NCBI RefSeq assembly: GCF_003604215.1
Contig: NZ_QXGS01000002.1
Location: 1 to 64,000 of the forward strand
Length of the DNA: 64,000 bases
Source: Teichococcus vastitatis
GTDB lineage: Bacteria; Pseudomonadota; Alphaproteobacteria; Acetobacterales; Acetobacteraceae
Direction: 5' to 3'
Shown here piece after piece: positions 51,635 through 59,667 of this stretch. A program made the position numbers and the translations under genes. Within the stretch, counting starts at the first letter, position 1; each line of letters starts with the position of its first letter. Under the pieces are notes generated by a model, which did not search any database, was not told the origin of the DNA, and worked only from the letters and a program-made list of their open reading frames with translations.

Positions 51635-52297
51635 ATGCACATCGTCGTCGCAGGCAAGCAGGTCGAAACCGGCGAGGCCCTCAAGGTCCACGTCGCCGAA
51701 GGCCTTAACAACGTGACGAAGAAATACTTCGATCACGCGCTGGAGGCCTATGTCACCTTCAGTAAGAACCGAGCATTCTTTGCCTGCACCGTCGACATTC
51801 ATGCCGGACGCGGCCTCAGCCTGCGCGGGGAGGGCGAAGGCCCCGACGCCCACCGCGCCTTCGACCAGGCCGCCGCGCACATCGCCAAGCGCCTGCGCCG
51901 CTATCGCCGCCGCGTCAACGAGCATTCGCGCAACCAGGCCACCGACCGGCTGCCGACCACGGCGGAGACCGCCCGCTCGGTGATCCTGGCCCAGGCGCCG
52001 GACGAGCCGGACGAAACCATCGATCCCGACATCCTGCTGGACCGCGTCGGCGATGACGGCGTGTCCGGCGCCGACTCGCAGGATGGCCTGGACGGCGCGG
52101 ATGGGCATGACCATGGCACCGTGATCGCCGAAACGCCCACCGAGATCGCCCGGCTCACCGTCAGCGAGGCGGTGATGCGCATGGATCTCGGCCAGATGCC
52201 GGTGGTGATGTTCCGCAACCAGGTGAGCGGCCAGCTCAACGTCGTCTATCGGCGGCCGGATGGGCATGTCGGCTGGATCGATCCGCAGGCCGGCTGA
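51635..52297 (+). CDS. hpf: Ribosome hibernation promoting factor, long form
   Basis: A 220-residue long HPF. The N-terminal domain (MHIVVAGKQVETGEALKVHV to about residue 110) binds the 30S decoding site. An acidic Asp/Gly/His linker (residues about 130-165) follows. The C-terminal domain (EIARLTVSEAVMRMDLGQMPVVMFRN) mediates 100S dimerisation of inactive ribosomes. AAGGAGG lies upstream of the ATG. In many relatives ptsN follows; here it does not. Confidence 0.94.
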   Translation: MHIVVAGKQVETGEALKVHVAEGLNNVTKKYFDHALEAYVTFSKNRAFFACTVDIHAGRGLSLRGEGEGPDAHRAFDQAAAHIAKRLRRYRRRVNEHSRNQATDRLPTTAETARSVILAQAPDEPDETIDPDILLDRVGDDGVSGADSQDGLDGADGHDHGTVIAETPTEIARLTVSEAVMRMDLGQMPVVMFRNQVSGQLNVVYRRPDGHVGWIDPQAG

Positions 52298-52335
52298 GCC
52301 GGCCGCAGGAGCCGGTGCGCCAGGGAACTGATACG

Positions 52336-52393
52336 CCAGGGGGGCACAGGCCCCCTGGATGTCCTGGCGGAAACGGCGCGGCCAGGCCGCGCC
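52336..52393. terminator. Double hairpin terminator between hpf and uspA
   Basis: Two stem-loops lie in the convergent gap: CCAGGGGG/CCCCCTGG (52336-52343 with 52351-52358) and GGCGCGGC/GCCGCGCC (52375-52382 with 52386-52393). They probably stop transcription from both sides. Confidence 0.65.
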
Positions 52394-52401
52394 GCGTCAG
52401 G

Positions 52402-53277
52402 TTAGCGGCACATCAGCACGGGGATGTCGGCGTTTTCCAGCACGTGGCGGGTGACGCCGCCCAGGATCAGCTGACGCAGCCGCGAATGGCTGTAGGCCCC
52501 CATGCAGAGCAGGTCGGCACCGAAATCGCGCGCGCCGCCCAGCAATCCGGCGCCCACTTCACGCGTCAGGGGCTTGAAGGGCACCGCCTCGGCCTGGATG
52601 CCGTGCCACCGCAGATAGGCCTGCAGCCCTTCGGCGCCGGGGCCACGACGCTGGTAGTCGTCGCTGTACAGGATGCGCACCGCCTCGGCATGGTGCAGCC
52701 AGGGCAGCGCGGCGGCGACCGCGGCGGCGCTCTCGGCGGTGCCGTTCCAGGCGCAGCAGACCCGCTTGCCGATGGTGTCCGGCGCCTCGCGCGGGGCGAT
52801 CAGCACAGGCCGGCCGGAATCGAACAACACGGCGTGCAATGCGTCGGAGGAGGACACATCCTCGTCCGCTTCCGGATGCGGCACCACCGCCATGTCGTAG
52901 AGACGGGATTGCTGCGCCACCACATCCTCTTCCCGCCCGGCGATTGATTCGAAGGACAGGGTGGGGCCGTCGCTCTTGGCCGCGGTTTCGGCGGACAGCG
53001 CGATGGTGACATCGCGGCCCTGCACGAAGCGTTCGAACAGGCCGCGTACCCGGCCGGCCCGCTCACCGCTTTCGCGCTCCGTCGCCGCCATCATTTCCTC
53101 GATCATGGCGCCCGACAGCCCTTCGCCGGCCAGCGGCGCCACGTCGCGGGCATCCACCCGCACATGCAGGCAATGCACGTGGCTGTGCCAGGTGCGGGCC
53201 ACCATCAGCGCCGTGTTCAGCGCAGCCTCCCCCGCGGCGGTCCCGGTCAGGGGCAGCAACAGCCGGCGATAGGCCAT
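52402..53277 (-). CDS. Universal stress protein, tandem-domain UspA family
   Basis: A 291-residue protein with two Usp folds. The N-terminal half has the MAYRRLLLPLTGTAAGEAALN start but lacks a clear nucleotide motif. The C-terminal half has CCAWNGTAESAAAVAAALPWL and GADLLCMGAYSHSRLRQLILGGVTRHVLENADIPVLM, the G-2x-G-9x-G(S/T) ATP-binding type motif in degenerate form. AAAGGAG lies eight bases before the ATG. An EcfG-like promoter lies about 70-95 bases upstream, fitting general-stress induction. Confidence 0.92.
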   Translation of the reverse strand: MAYRRLLLPLTGTAAGEAALNTALMVARTWHSHVHCLHVRVDARDVAPLAGEGLSGAMIEEMMAATERESGERAGRVRGLFERFVQGRDVTIALSAETAAKSDGPTLSFESIAGREEDVVAQQSRLYDMAVVPHPEADEDVSSSDALHAVLFDSGRPVLIAPREAPDTIGKRVCCAWNGTAESAAAVAAALPWLHHAEAVRILYSDDYQRRGPGAEGLQAYLRWHGIQAEAVPFKPLTREVGAGLLGGARDFGADLLCMGAYSHSRLRQLILGGVTRHVLENADIPVLMCR

Positions 53278-53344
53278 GGCTCGATACTCCTTTGATCCAA
53301 TCCGGCGCCCAAACCCGTGCCGAAGAATGGGGCATCGCCTGCAT

Positions 53345-53369
53345 AACACGGCCAAGCCCCAGTTGTTCC
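53345..53369 (-). promoter_or_regulatory. EcfG-like general stress promoter of uspA
   Basis: On the minus strand GGAAC (53369-53365) is followed after 16 bases by TGTT (53348-53345). The alphaproteobacterial EcfG consensus is GGAAC-N16/17-CGTT, so the -35 is perfect and the -10 has one mismatch. It lies about 70 bases upstream of the uspA ATG. Confidence 0.5.
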
Positions 53370-53484
53370 AGTGGGCCCATCTCCCTGGCGGCGCAGGGGC
53401 GCCGGACATGACCCAGGCTAGAGCGGGAACGGGCCGAAGCGGAATGAAATCTCGCTCAGGCCCGCGCGCCCACGGCGGCGTGGC

Positions 53485-54081
53485 TCAGGGAAAGGCGCGG
53501 CCGATGCGCCAGCCGCCGCCCGGCGCCGCGTCGAACATGCGGCGGTCATGCAGCCGGAACGGCATGTCTTGCCAGAACTCGAAATGGAGCGGCAGCAGGC
53601 GGAAGCCGCCCCAATAGGGCGGGCGCGGAATGGCCTCATCAGGGAAACGCTGCTCCACCGAACGCAGCGCGGCTTCCAGCGTGGCGCGGCTGTCGATCGG
53701 GCGCGATTGCTGCGATGCCCAGGCACCCAACCGCGACAGGCGGGGACGCGTGGCATAATATTGGTCCGATTCCGCCTCGGTGACGGCCTCGATGTCTCCT
53801 TCGATGCGGATCTGGCGGCGCAGCGACTTCCAGTGGAACAGCAGAGCCGCGCGCGGATTGGCCAGCAGCTCGCCACCCTTGCGGCTTTCACGATTGGTGA
53901 AGAACACGAAGCCGCGCTCGTCGAGCCCCTTGAGCAGCACCATGCGAGCGGAAGGAAAGCCATCCGGCGTCGTGGTGGCGAGGCACATGGCGTTCGGGTC
54001 GTTGGGCTCGCCGGCCTCAGCCTCGGTCAGCCAGGCGCGGAACAGCGTGAACGGATCGTCGGATGCGTCGGACGCGGTCAT
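53485..54081 (-). CDS. pdxH: Pyridoxamine 5'-phosphate oxidase
   Basis: A 198-residue FMN enzyme that oxidises pyridoxamine- or pyridoxine-5'-phosphate to pyridoxal phosphate. Family blocks: AMCLATTTPDGFPSARMVLLKG, FVFFTNRESRKGGEL, ALLFHWKSLRRQIRIEG, YYATRPRLSRLGAWASQQS and the C-terminal WRIGRAFP (usually ending RLAP). The ATG at 54081 has AAGGGGG seven bases upstream. It is divergent from fabI. Confidence 0.95.
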   Translation of the reverse strand: MTASDASDDPFTLFRAWLTEAEAGEPNDPNAMCLATTTPDGFPSARMVLLKGLDERGFVFFTNRESRKGGELLANPRAALLFHWKSLRRQIRIEGDIEAVTEAESDQYYATRPRLSRLGAWASQQSRPIDSRATLEAALRSVEQRFPDEAIPRPPYWGGFRLLPLHFEFWQDMPFRLHDRRMFDAAPGGGWRIGRAFP

Positions 54082-54192
54082 GCGGCCCCCTTGCCCAGTT
54101 GAGGTCGGTGTGCCACCACCGGTTGGCCCTTGCAACGGGGATGCCCCGCCCGGTCACCCTGCCAACCCTGAGCCAAACGGTCCTGCCCATCC

Positions 54193-55032
54193 ATGGAAGC
54201 TGACGCCCCGCATCCCAACGGCCCCGCCACCGGCACTTTGATGGCGGGCAAGCGCGGCCTGATCATGGGTCTGGCGAACGAGAAGTCGATCGCCTGGGGG
54301 ATCGCCCGTGCCGTGGCCGCGCAGGGCGCCGAGCTGGCCTTCACCTATCAGGGCGAGGCGCTGCAGAAGCGGGTGCGGCCGTTGGCCGCCAGCCTCGGCA
54401 GCGACATCGTGCTGCCCTGCGACGTGGCCGACGAGGCCAGCGTCGATGCGGCCTTCGGCGCCCTGGAACAGCGCTGGGGCCGGCTGGACTTCCTGGTGCA
54501 CGCCATCGCCTATGCCGACAAGCAGTACCTGCGCGGCCGCTACATGGACACGCCGCGGGACGCCTTCCTGCAGGCGATGGACATTTCCTGTTATTCCTTC
54601 GCCTCCGTGAGCCGCCGCGCCGTGGCGCTGATGCCGGAGGGCGGCGCGCTGCTAACCCTGACCTATCTCGGCGCCGAGCGCGTGACGCCGCACTACAACG
54701 TCATGGGCGTGGCGAAGGCAGCGCTGGAGGCCAGCGTGCGCTACATGGCCGTGGACGTGGGCGACCGCAACATCCGGGTCAACGGCATCTCCGCCGGCCC
54801 GATCAAGACGCTGGCCGCCAGCGGCATCGGCGATTTCCGCTACATTCTGAAGTGGAACCAGTACAACTCGCCGCTGAAGCGCAACACCACCATCGAGGAT
54901 GTTGGCGGCGCCGGCGTGTTCCTCCTGTCCGATCTCGGCAGCGGCGTCACCGGCGAGGTGCTGCATGTGGACAGCGGCTACCACGTCGTCGGCATGAAGG
55001 CCGTCGACGCGCCGGATATTTCCACCGTCTAA
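54193..55032 (+). CDS. fabI: Enoyl-[acyl-carrier-protein] reductase FabI
   Basis: A 279-residue NADH-dependent short-chain reductase that completes each fatty acid elongation cycle. The nucleotide motif GLANEKSIAWGIARA is near residues 26-40; the catalytic pair Y168 and K175 (YNVMGVAK) has the FabI spacing of six residues. INGISAGPIKTLAASGI is the substrate-loop region. It is divergent from pdxH; the usual downstream partner aroC is displaced by the small-protein cassette. Confidence 0.95.
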   Translation: MEADAPHPNGPATGTLMAGKRGLIMGLANEKSIAWGIARAVAAQGAELAFTYQGEALQKRVRPLAASLGSDIVLPCDVADEASVDAAFGALEQRWGRLDFLVHAIAYADKQYLRGRYMDTPRDAFLQAMDISCYSFASVSRRAVALMPEGGALLTLTYLGAERVTPHYNVMGVAKAALEASVRYMAVDVGDRNIRVNGISAGPIKTLAASGIGDFRYILKWNQYNSPLKRNTTIEDVGGAGVFLLSDLGSGVTGEVLHVDSGYHVVGMKAVDAPDISTV

Positions 55033-55065
55033 CGGCGAACCGCGGCCCGGCCATGCCGGGCGCGC

Positions 55066-55091
55066 GGAAACCTCCCGCACCCCTCACCGTT
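55066..55091 (+). promoter_or_regulatory. EcfG-like general stress promoter of the small-protein cassette
   Basis: GGAAA (55066-55070), 17 bases, then CGTT (55088-55091). The alphaproteobacterial EcfG consensus is GGAAC-N16/17-CGTT, so one -35 base differs and spacing and -10 are exact. It lies 46 bases upstream of the first small gene. Confidence 0.5.
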
Positions 55092-55137
55092 TTTCCCACC
55101 ATGCGGCCATGCCGGCCGCGTGAAACGGAGGGCATGC

Positions 55138-55317
55138 ATGAGCCAGCAGGATACCGTGCCGGAGCAGCCGCCCCTGCCGCCCGCGGCGCACGGGCCCACA
55201 CCCAACAGCGGCCAATCCACCGAAGCTGCCTCCAGCGAGGCGGAAGCGGACGCCGCCATGGCCGAGGAGCAGGCGCGCAAGGAGCGGGCCGGGCAGGCCG
55301 GAGCCAATCTCCGGTAG
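55138..55317 (+). CDS. Small disordered hydrophilic protein 1
   Basis: A 59-residue protein with Pro/Gln/Ser in its first half and an Ala/Glu-rich helix (SSEAEADAAMAEEQARKERA) in the second. It has no hydrophobic core, Cys or Trp and is expected to be largely unfolded. The ATG at 55138 has GGAGGG six bases upstream. It is the first of four consecutive genes of the same character behind an EcfG-like promoter. Confidence 0.65.
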   Translation: MSQQDTVPEQPPLPPAAHGPTPNSGQSTEAASSEAEADAAMAEEQARKERAGQAGANLR

Positions 55318-55350
55318 CCATCTCCTTCCGAACGATCAGGAGTTCCATCG

Positions 55351-55539
55351 ATGAGCAAGGCCCACATGCCGCCGGTGCCGCCGGAGAACCAGCCCAAGGT
55401 GCCCGGCGCCGACCGCGAATCTCCTGCCGCCAAGGCGGAGCAGAAAGCGCGGCCGCAGAACAACATCCCGCAGAACCAGGGCCGCAGCGCCGACATCCAG
55501 CAGAACACCACCCACCAGGGCTACCAGCAGGACCGCTGA
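55351..55539 (+). CDS. Small disordered hydrophilic protein 2
   Basis: A 62-residue protein rich in Pro, Gln, Asn and Lys, without hydrophobic segments. The C-terminus ADIQQNTTHQGYQQDR resembles tails of uncharacterised small proteins recalled from Methylobacterium and other alphaproteobacteria, so it is probably conserved. AGGAG lies nine bases before the ATG. It follows protein 1 by 33 bases. Confidence 0.7.
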   Translation: MSKAHMPPVPPENQPKVPGADRESPAAKAEQKARPQNNIPQNQGRSADIQQNTTHQGYQQDR

Positions 55540-55566
55540 ACGGCCGCACCGACAGGAGAAGGCAGA

Positions 55567-55788
55567 ATGCCCGCCCACGATCCCGACACCGAGCGCCATG
55601 GCGGCCCCGGCAGCAGCCACCAGAACCGTCAGGACCCGAGCAAATCCGCGCCCACCGGCCACAAGGGCGGCGGCCCTGACGAAGGACCGACGCCGGGCTC
55701 CTCGACCAACAGCCGCAACAGCCGCATCTCGGGCGGCGGCGGCGAGCGCGACCGCCACCACGTCCACGACACCGCCGAGAAGTCCTGA
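55567..55788 (+). CDS. Small disordered hydrophilic protein 3
   Basis: A 73-residue protein dominated by Gly, Ser, His, Asp and Arg (GGPGSSHQNRQDPSKSAPTG, GGGGERDRHHVHDTAEKS). It is highly charged and Gly-rich like hydrophilins, and has no predicted fold. AGGAGAAGG precedes the ATG. It follows protein 2 by 27 bases. Confidence 0.68.
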   Translation: MPAHDPDTERHGGPGSSHQNRQDPSKSAPTGHKGGGPDEGPTPGSSTNSRNSRISGGGGERDRHHVHDTAEKS

Positions 55789-55808
55789 CCCCAGCAAAGG
55801 AAGCCAGC

Positions 55809-56042
55809 ATGGCCGACCAGCAGAATCGTGACGGCGCGACCCAGAAGGACAGCGGCACCATCCGCAAGTCGCATCTGGGCCAGGCCGAGCAGCAGGAAGT
55901 GGCCAGTGGCACCATTCGCCAGCCGATCCAGCCGGGCGAGGTGCAGCCCGGCGAGATGAACGAGCTGGCCCAGACCCTGGGCGGGCCCGTGGACGTCTTC
56001 CCGGCCGGCGGCCGCCGCAAGACGCCGCAATCGGGCGGCTGA
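55809..56042 (+). CDS. Small disordered hydrophilic protein 4
   Basis: A 77-residue Gln/Gly/Asp-rich hydrophilic protein (MADQQNRDGATQKDSGTIRK), with a short moderately hydrophobic stretch near the end (LAQTLGGPVDVFPAGG). AAAGGAAG precedes the ATG. It is the last gene of the cassette; a terminator hairpin begins 20 bases after its stop. Confidence 0.68.
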   Translation: MADQQNRDGATQKDSGTIRKSHLGQAEQQEVASGTIRQPIQPGEVQPGEMNELAQTLGGPVDVFPAGGRRKTPQSGG

Positions 56043-56061
56043 GCCCCCCTGCTCGCGGATT

Positions 56062-56098
56062 AAGCGGCGGCATGGCCCTTGGCCTTTGCCGCCGCTTT
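56062..56098 (+). terminator. Terminator hairpin after the small-protein cassette
   Basis: AAGCGGCGGCA (56062-56072) pairs perfectly with TGCCGCCGCTT (56087-56097) and ends in TTT. Inside the loop GGCC-CTT-GGCC can extend the stem. This is the best intrinsic-terminator candidate in the window. Confidence 0.65.
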
Positions 56099-56106
56099 CA
56101 GCATAA

Positions 56107-56129
56107 CCGGCGCTCGTCTTTCGCGCCGG
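56107..56129 (+). promoter_or_regulatory. Hairpin in the aroC leader
   Basis: CCGGCGC (56107-56113) and GCGCCGG (56123-56129) form a 7-bp stem ending seven bases before the aroC ATG, where a ribosome site would normally be. No Shine-Dalgarno sequence is visible. It may modulate aroC translation or be part of a double terminator. Confidence 0.4.
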
Positions 56130-56136
56130 TGCGTTC

Positions 56137-57243
56137 ATGTCCCACAACAGTTTCGGCCATCTGTTCCGCGTCACCAGCTGGGGCGAAAGCCACGGCCCGG
56201 CCATCGGCGGCGTGGTGGATGGCTGCCCGCCCGGCATCGGCCTGTCGGAAGCCGATATTCAGCCTTTCCTGGACCGTCGCCGGCCCGGCCAGTCGAAATT
56301 CGTCACCCAGCGGCAGGAGCCGGATCAGGTTCGCCTGCTGTCCGGCGTGTTCGAGGGGCTGACCACCGGCACCCCGATCGCCTTCATCATCGAGAACCAG
56401 GACCAGCGCAGCAAGGATTACGGGGAGATCAAGGACCGCTTCCGCCCCGGCCATGCCGACCTGACCTACCACCTGAAATACGGCGTGCGGGATTACCGCG
56501 GTGGCGGCCGCTCCTCGGCCCGGGAAACCGCGGTGCGGGTGGCGGCGGGCGCGGTCGCCCGCAAGGTGCTGGGCGACGCGGTGGCAGTGCGCGGTGCCAT
56601 GGTGGCGATGGGACCGCTCGGCATTGACCGCACCCGCTTCAACTGGGCCGAGGTGGTTCGCAACCCGTTCTTCTGTCCCGACCCGCAGGCCGTGCCGCTG
56701 TGGGAGGAAGCGCTCTCCGCCACCCGCAAGGCCGGCAGCAGCCTGGGCGCGGTGATCGAGGTGGTGGCGGAGGGCCTGCCGCCCGGCCTCGGCGCGCCGC
56801 TCTATGGCAAGCTGGATGCCGACATCGCCGGCGCGCTGATGAGCATCAACGCGGTCAAGGGGGTGGAGATCGGCGAGGGCTTCGGCGGCGCCGCGCTGGA
56901 TGGCGAAGCCAATGCCGACGAGATGCGCATGAACGCGGATGGCACGGTGGAATTCCTGTCCAACCACGCCGGCGGCATCCTGGGCGGCATCTCCACCGGG
57001 CAGCCGGTGGTGGCCCGCTTCGCGGTGAAGCCCACCTCCTCCATCCTGACGCCGCGGCAATCGGTGGACCGCTCCGGTGCCGAGGTCGAGGTGCTGACCA
57101 AGGGGCGCCACGATCCCTGCGTCGGCATCCGTGCCGTGCCGGTGGGGGAAGCGATGCTGGCCTGCGTGCTGGCCGACCACCTGCTGCGCCACCGCGCCCA
57201 GAACCCGGATGCGCCGACGACGACGAGGCTGCCGCGCAACTAA
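56137..57243 (+). CDS. aroC: Chorismate synthase
   Basis: A 368-residue FMN-dependent lyase making chorismate from EPSP, the last step of the shikimate pathway. All three signatures are seen: [19 protein letters not shown] near the start, the central [18 protein letters not shown] and [20 protein letters not shown], and the C-terminal [17 protein letters not shown]. The start at 56137 gives the standard N-terminus [20 protein letters not shown]. No Shine-Dalgarno is visible; a hairpin occupies the leader. Confidence 0.97.
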   Translation: MSHNSFGHLFRVTSWGESHGPAIGGVVDGCPPGIGLSEADIQPFLDRRRPGQSKFVTQRQEPDQVRLLSGVFEGLTTGTPIAFIIENQDQRSKDYGEIKDRFRPGHADLTYHLKYGVRDYRGGGRSSARETAVRVAAGAVARKVLGDAVAVRGAMVAMGPLGIDRTRFNWAEVVRNPFFCPDPQAVPLWEEALSATRKAGSSLGAVIEVVAEGLPPGLGAPLYGKLDADIAGALMSINAVKGVEIGEGFGGAALDGEANADEMRMNADGTVEFLSNHAGGILGGISTGQPVVARFAVKPTSSILTPRQSVDRSGAEVEVLTKGRHDPCVGIRAVPVGEAMLACVLADHLLRHRAQNPDAPTTTRLPRN

Positions 57244-57340
57244 ACGTGAGCGCCGCTTGGGGATGGTCAACCCTGCGCTTGACGCTGCGTTGCCGCCTCC
57301 GGGAAGGTAGCAGGGTCCGATGGGAAGGGGGCTGAACACG

Positions 57341-58543
57341 ATGCAGCGCGCCGACGATGCCTCTGGCCACCAGGACTGCCTCGGCTTCCTGGCCCTGGCC
57401 GGGGAAACCCCCTGGCGGCTCCGCATGGCGGAGATCGCGCGGGGTGCCGTGCCGAATTCCTGGTCCGGCCGCGCCCGGCAGCAGCGGCATGCCCTGGAAC
57501 TGATCCTCTCGAAGCTCGCCCAGCCGGAGAATGGCGTGACCCCCAACCGGGCCGAACGCCGCATCATCGCCCTGGCGCGCGACGCCGTGGCCCTGGCCGA
57601 CACCCTGCCGGACCCGCCGCGCGAGCGGTTGCGCCAGCGGCTGCTGGAAGGATTGGTGGGCGAGGCCACCTTGATCCCGCTGTTCCACATGCTGCGCGAA
57701 GCGGCGCGGCAGCGGGCCCGCGGCTTCACGGTGCATTTCACCGGATTGACCGACGACACGCCGCATGACCTGGTGCTGGAATATGGCGAGGCCCGCGCCG
57801 AACTGGTGTGCGAGACGGTGTCCGCCGAGGAAGGCCGTCATCTCAACCGTGGTGACTGGTTCACCCTGGTCGACAGCGTAAATCCGGACCTGCAGAACTG
57901 GCTGGCGGCCCATCCCGGCCGGTACCTGCTGAAGATGACCCTTCCCGACGGCATCCAGAACCCCGCGGAACTCGCCACCCTGCAACAGCGCGTCAGCACC
58001 ATGCTGGCGGACCAGAAGCGGCAGGACACCAACGGTGCCGCCGTGCTGAAGCTCGATCCATTGATGCTGGCCGGAGTGCAGGCTGCGGGAGCAGGCTTCT
58101 CGGCCCAGCTCCGCAACCAGTTCGGCCCCGACGCGCATCTGGCGGTCACCAGCGACGCCACCGGCAGCAACGTGTTCGTCATGGCAGCGCGCGCCGGGCG
58201 GGAGAACGCCATCACCGCCGCCATCACCCGCCGCCTGGCCAGCTGTGCCGCGACCCGCCTGTCCGGCACATGCGCCGGCATCATCTCCGTCTTTCTGGAG
58301 GATGTGGACCGCTCCGAATGGCGCAACCTGCGCGACACGCTGGAGCTGGAGGGGGGCGTCCGCCGCTTCTACACCACGCCGGACGCCGCGCGGATCACCG
58401 CCGCCAGCTGCGTCACCCGCATGGAGATGTTCGACTGCGCGCCGCCCGATGCCGCGGAACAGGGCGAGCTCCGCTTCCGCAACCAGTCGCACGCGCAGGC
58501 CCAGCGGCCCGAACTGCAGCCCGCCATCGTCTCGCTCACCTGA
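57341..58543 (+). CDS. Unrecognised conserved-looking soluble protein
   Basis: A 400-residue soluble protein with no signal peptide or membrane segment. The N-terminal ~110 residues are helical; the middle (DLVLEYGEARAELVCETVSAE, residues about 145-165) alternates hydrophobic and acidic residues like a nuclease-type core, but a complete PD-(D/E)xK motif is not evident; the C-terminal third is alpha/beta. Coding bias is strong. The ATG at 57341 is preferred because AAGGGGG lies upstream; an ATG at 57320 is possible. It follows aroC by about 100 bases. Function unknown. Confidence 0.7.
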   Translation: MQRADDASGHQDCLGFLALAGETPWRLRMAEIARGAVPNSWSGRARQQRHALELILSKLAQPENGVTPNRAERRIIALARDAVALADTLPDPPRERLRQRLLEGLVGEATLIPLFHMLREAARQRARGFTVHFTGLTDDTPHDLVLEYGEARAELVCETVSAEEGRHLNRGDWFTLVDSVNPDLQNWLAAHPGRYLLKMTLPDGIQNPAELATLQQRVSTMLADQKRQDTNGAAVLKLDPLMLAGVQAAGAGFSAQLRNQFGPDAHLAVTSDATGSNVFVMAARAGRENAITAAITRRLASCAATRLSGTCAGIISVFLEDVDRSEWRNLRDTLELEGGVRRFYTTPDAARITAASCVTRMEMFDCAPPDAAEQGELRFRNQSHAQAQRPELQPAIVSLT

Positions 58544-58660
58544 AGCGGGGCGGGAAATTCTTGTCTGGTCACGAGGATGTTTCGTCGCAGCGCTGTAACT
58601 TTCTGCATCATGCTGCATTGCACGAACTCCTCAACCGCCGTGCCAAAGACGAGATCGACG

Positions 58661-58807
58661 ATGTCCGAGCGCGACATGGAAGCCAAGCTTCTGGAGCTTG
58701 ACCGCCTGCTGAACGACCCTGAAGTCCGCATGGATCCGCATCGGGTCTGGTCGCTGCTGCAGGAAATCTCGACCGCGGGCAAACCGGCGGTGCCGCGCGC
58801 CGCCTGA
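58661..58807 (+). CDS. Small helical hypothetical protein
   Basis: A 48-residue protein with a clear helix pattern (SERDMEAKLLELDRLLNDPE) followed by RVWSLLQEIS. The LNDPEV stretch recalls the helical N-terminal region of peptide chain release factors, but the protein is far too short to be one. The ribosome site is weak, and an in-frame ATG at 58577 would give 76 residues. It ends 21 bases before the convergent tlyA stop. Confidence 0.45.
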   Translation: MSERDMEAKLLELDRLLNDPEVRMDPHRVWSLLQEISTAGKPAVPRAA

Positions 58808-58828
58808 TGGCAGGCGGCCTCCCGGCTG

Positions 58829-59569
58829 CTAGCCGGCTTTCCGGGCGGCGATCAGGAATTCCCGGTTGCCTTCCGGCCCCAGGATCGGACTCGGCTCGAT
58901 TCCCAGCACCGTCCAGCCCGGCAGGCCCGACCACCAGCTCCGGACGCGTTCGCAAACCTCATCATGCACCGCCGGGTCGCGCACCACGCCACCCTTGCCC
59001 ACCTTGTCCGGTCCGGCTTCGAATTGCGGCTTGATCAGCGCCACGGCCCAGGCCGCCGGTGAAGCCAGTGTCAGCGCGGCGGGCAGCACGGTGGCCAGCC
59101 CGATGAAGCTGGCATCGCACACCACTACCCCTGGGGCTTCCGGGATCAGCGTGGCGTCGAGCCTGCGGGCATTGGTTTTCTCCAGCACCACCACCCGCTC
59201 ATCACTGCGCAGCTTCCACGCCAGCTGGCCATGCCCGACATCCACGGCATAAACCCTGGCCGCGCCGTGATGCAGCAGCACGTCGGTGAAGCCGCCGGTA
59301 GAGGCTCCCACATCCACCGCCACCCGGCCTGCCGGGTCCAGCCCGAAATGCTCCAGCGCGTGCGAGAGCTTCATGCCGCCGCGGCTGACCCAGGGGTGTT
59401 CCTGCCCCTTCACCTCCAGCGGCGTGTCCTCGGCCACAGGCTGGCCGGGCTTGTCCACCCGGCGGGTGTTGGAGAACACCTTGCCGGCCATGATCAGCGC
59501 CTGGGCCTTGGCGCGGGATTCCACCAGCCCCCGGTCCACCAGGGCGAGGTCGGCTCTCTGCTTGGGCAT
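58829..59569 (-). CDS. tlyA: TlyA family rRNA (cytidine-2'-O)-methyltransferase
   Basis: A 246-residue protein. An S4 RNA-binding domain (residues about 1-60, ADLALVDRGLVESRAKAQALI) is followed by an FtsJ-like methyltransferase with SAM motif VDVGASTGGFTDVLLHHGA and CDASFIGLATVLPA. TlyA methylates ribosomal RNA and, in some species, acts as a hemolysin. It is the last gene of the xseB-ispA-dxs-tlyA string, the common alphaproteobacterial order, about 98 bases after dxs. Confidence 0.93.
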   Translation of the reverse strand: MPKQRADLALVDRGLVESRAKAQALIMAGKVFSNTRRVDKPGQPVAEDTPLEVKGQEHPWVSRGGMKLSHALEHFGLDPAGRVAVDVGASTGGFTDVLLHHGAARVYAVDVGHGQLAWKLRSDERVVVLEKTNARRLDATLIPEAPGVVVCDASFIGLATVLPAALTLASPAAWAVALIKPQFEAGPDKVGKGGVVRDPAVHDEVCERVRSWWSGLPGWTVLGIEPSPILGPEGNREFLIAARKAG

Positions 59570-59667
59570 CGTTTCGCACACTCCCGGGACGGAACCAGGG
59601 GCGACACCCCCGGAACCCGCCAGGGTGACGACGTCACCCCGGACCCCGCCCGTCTTGGAACCAGGTC

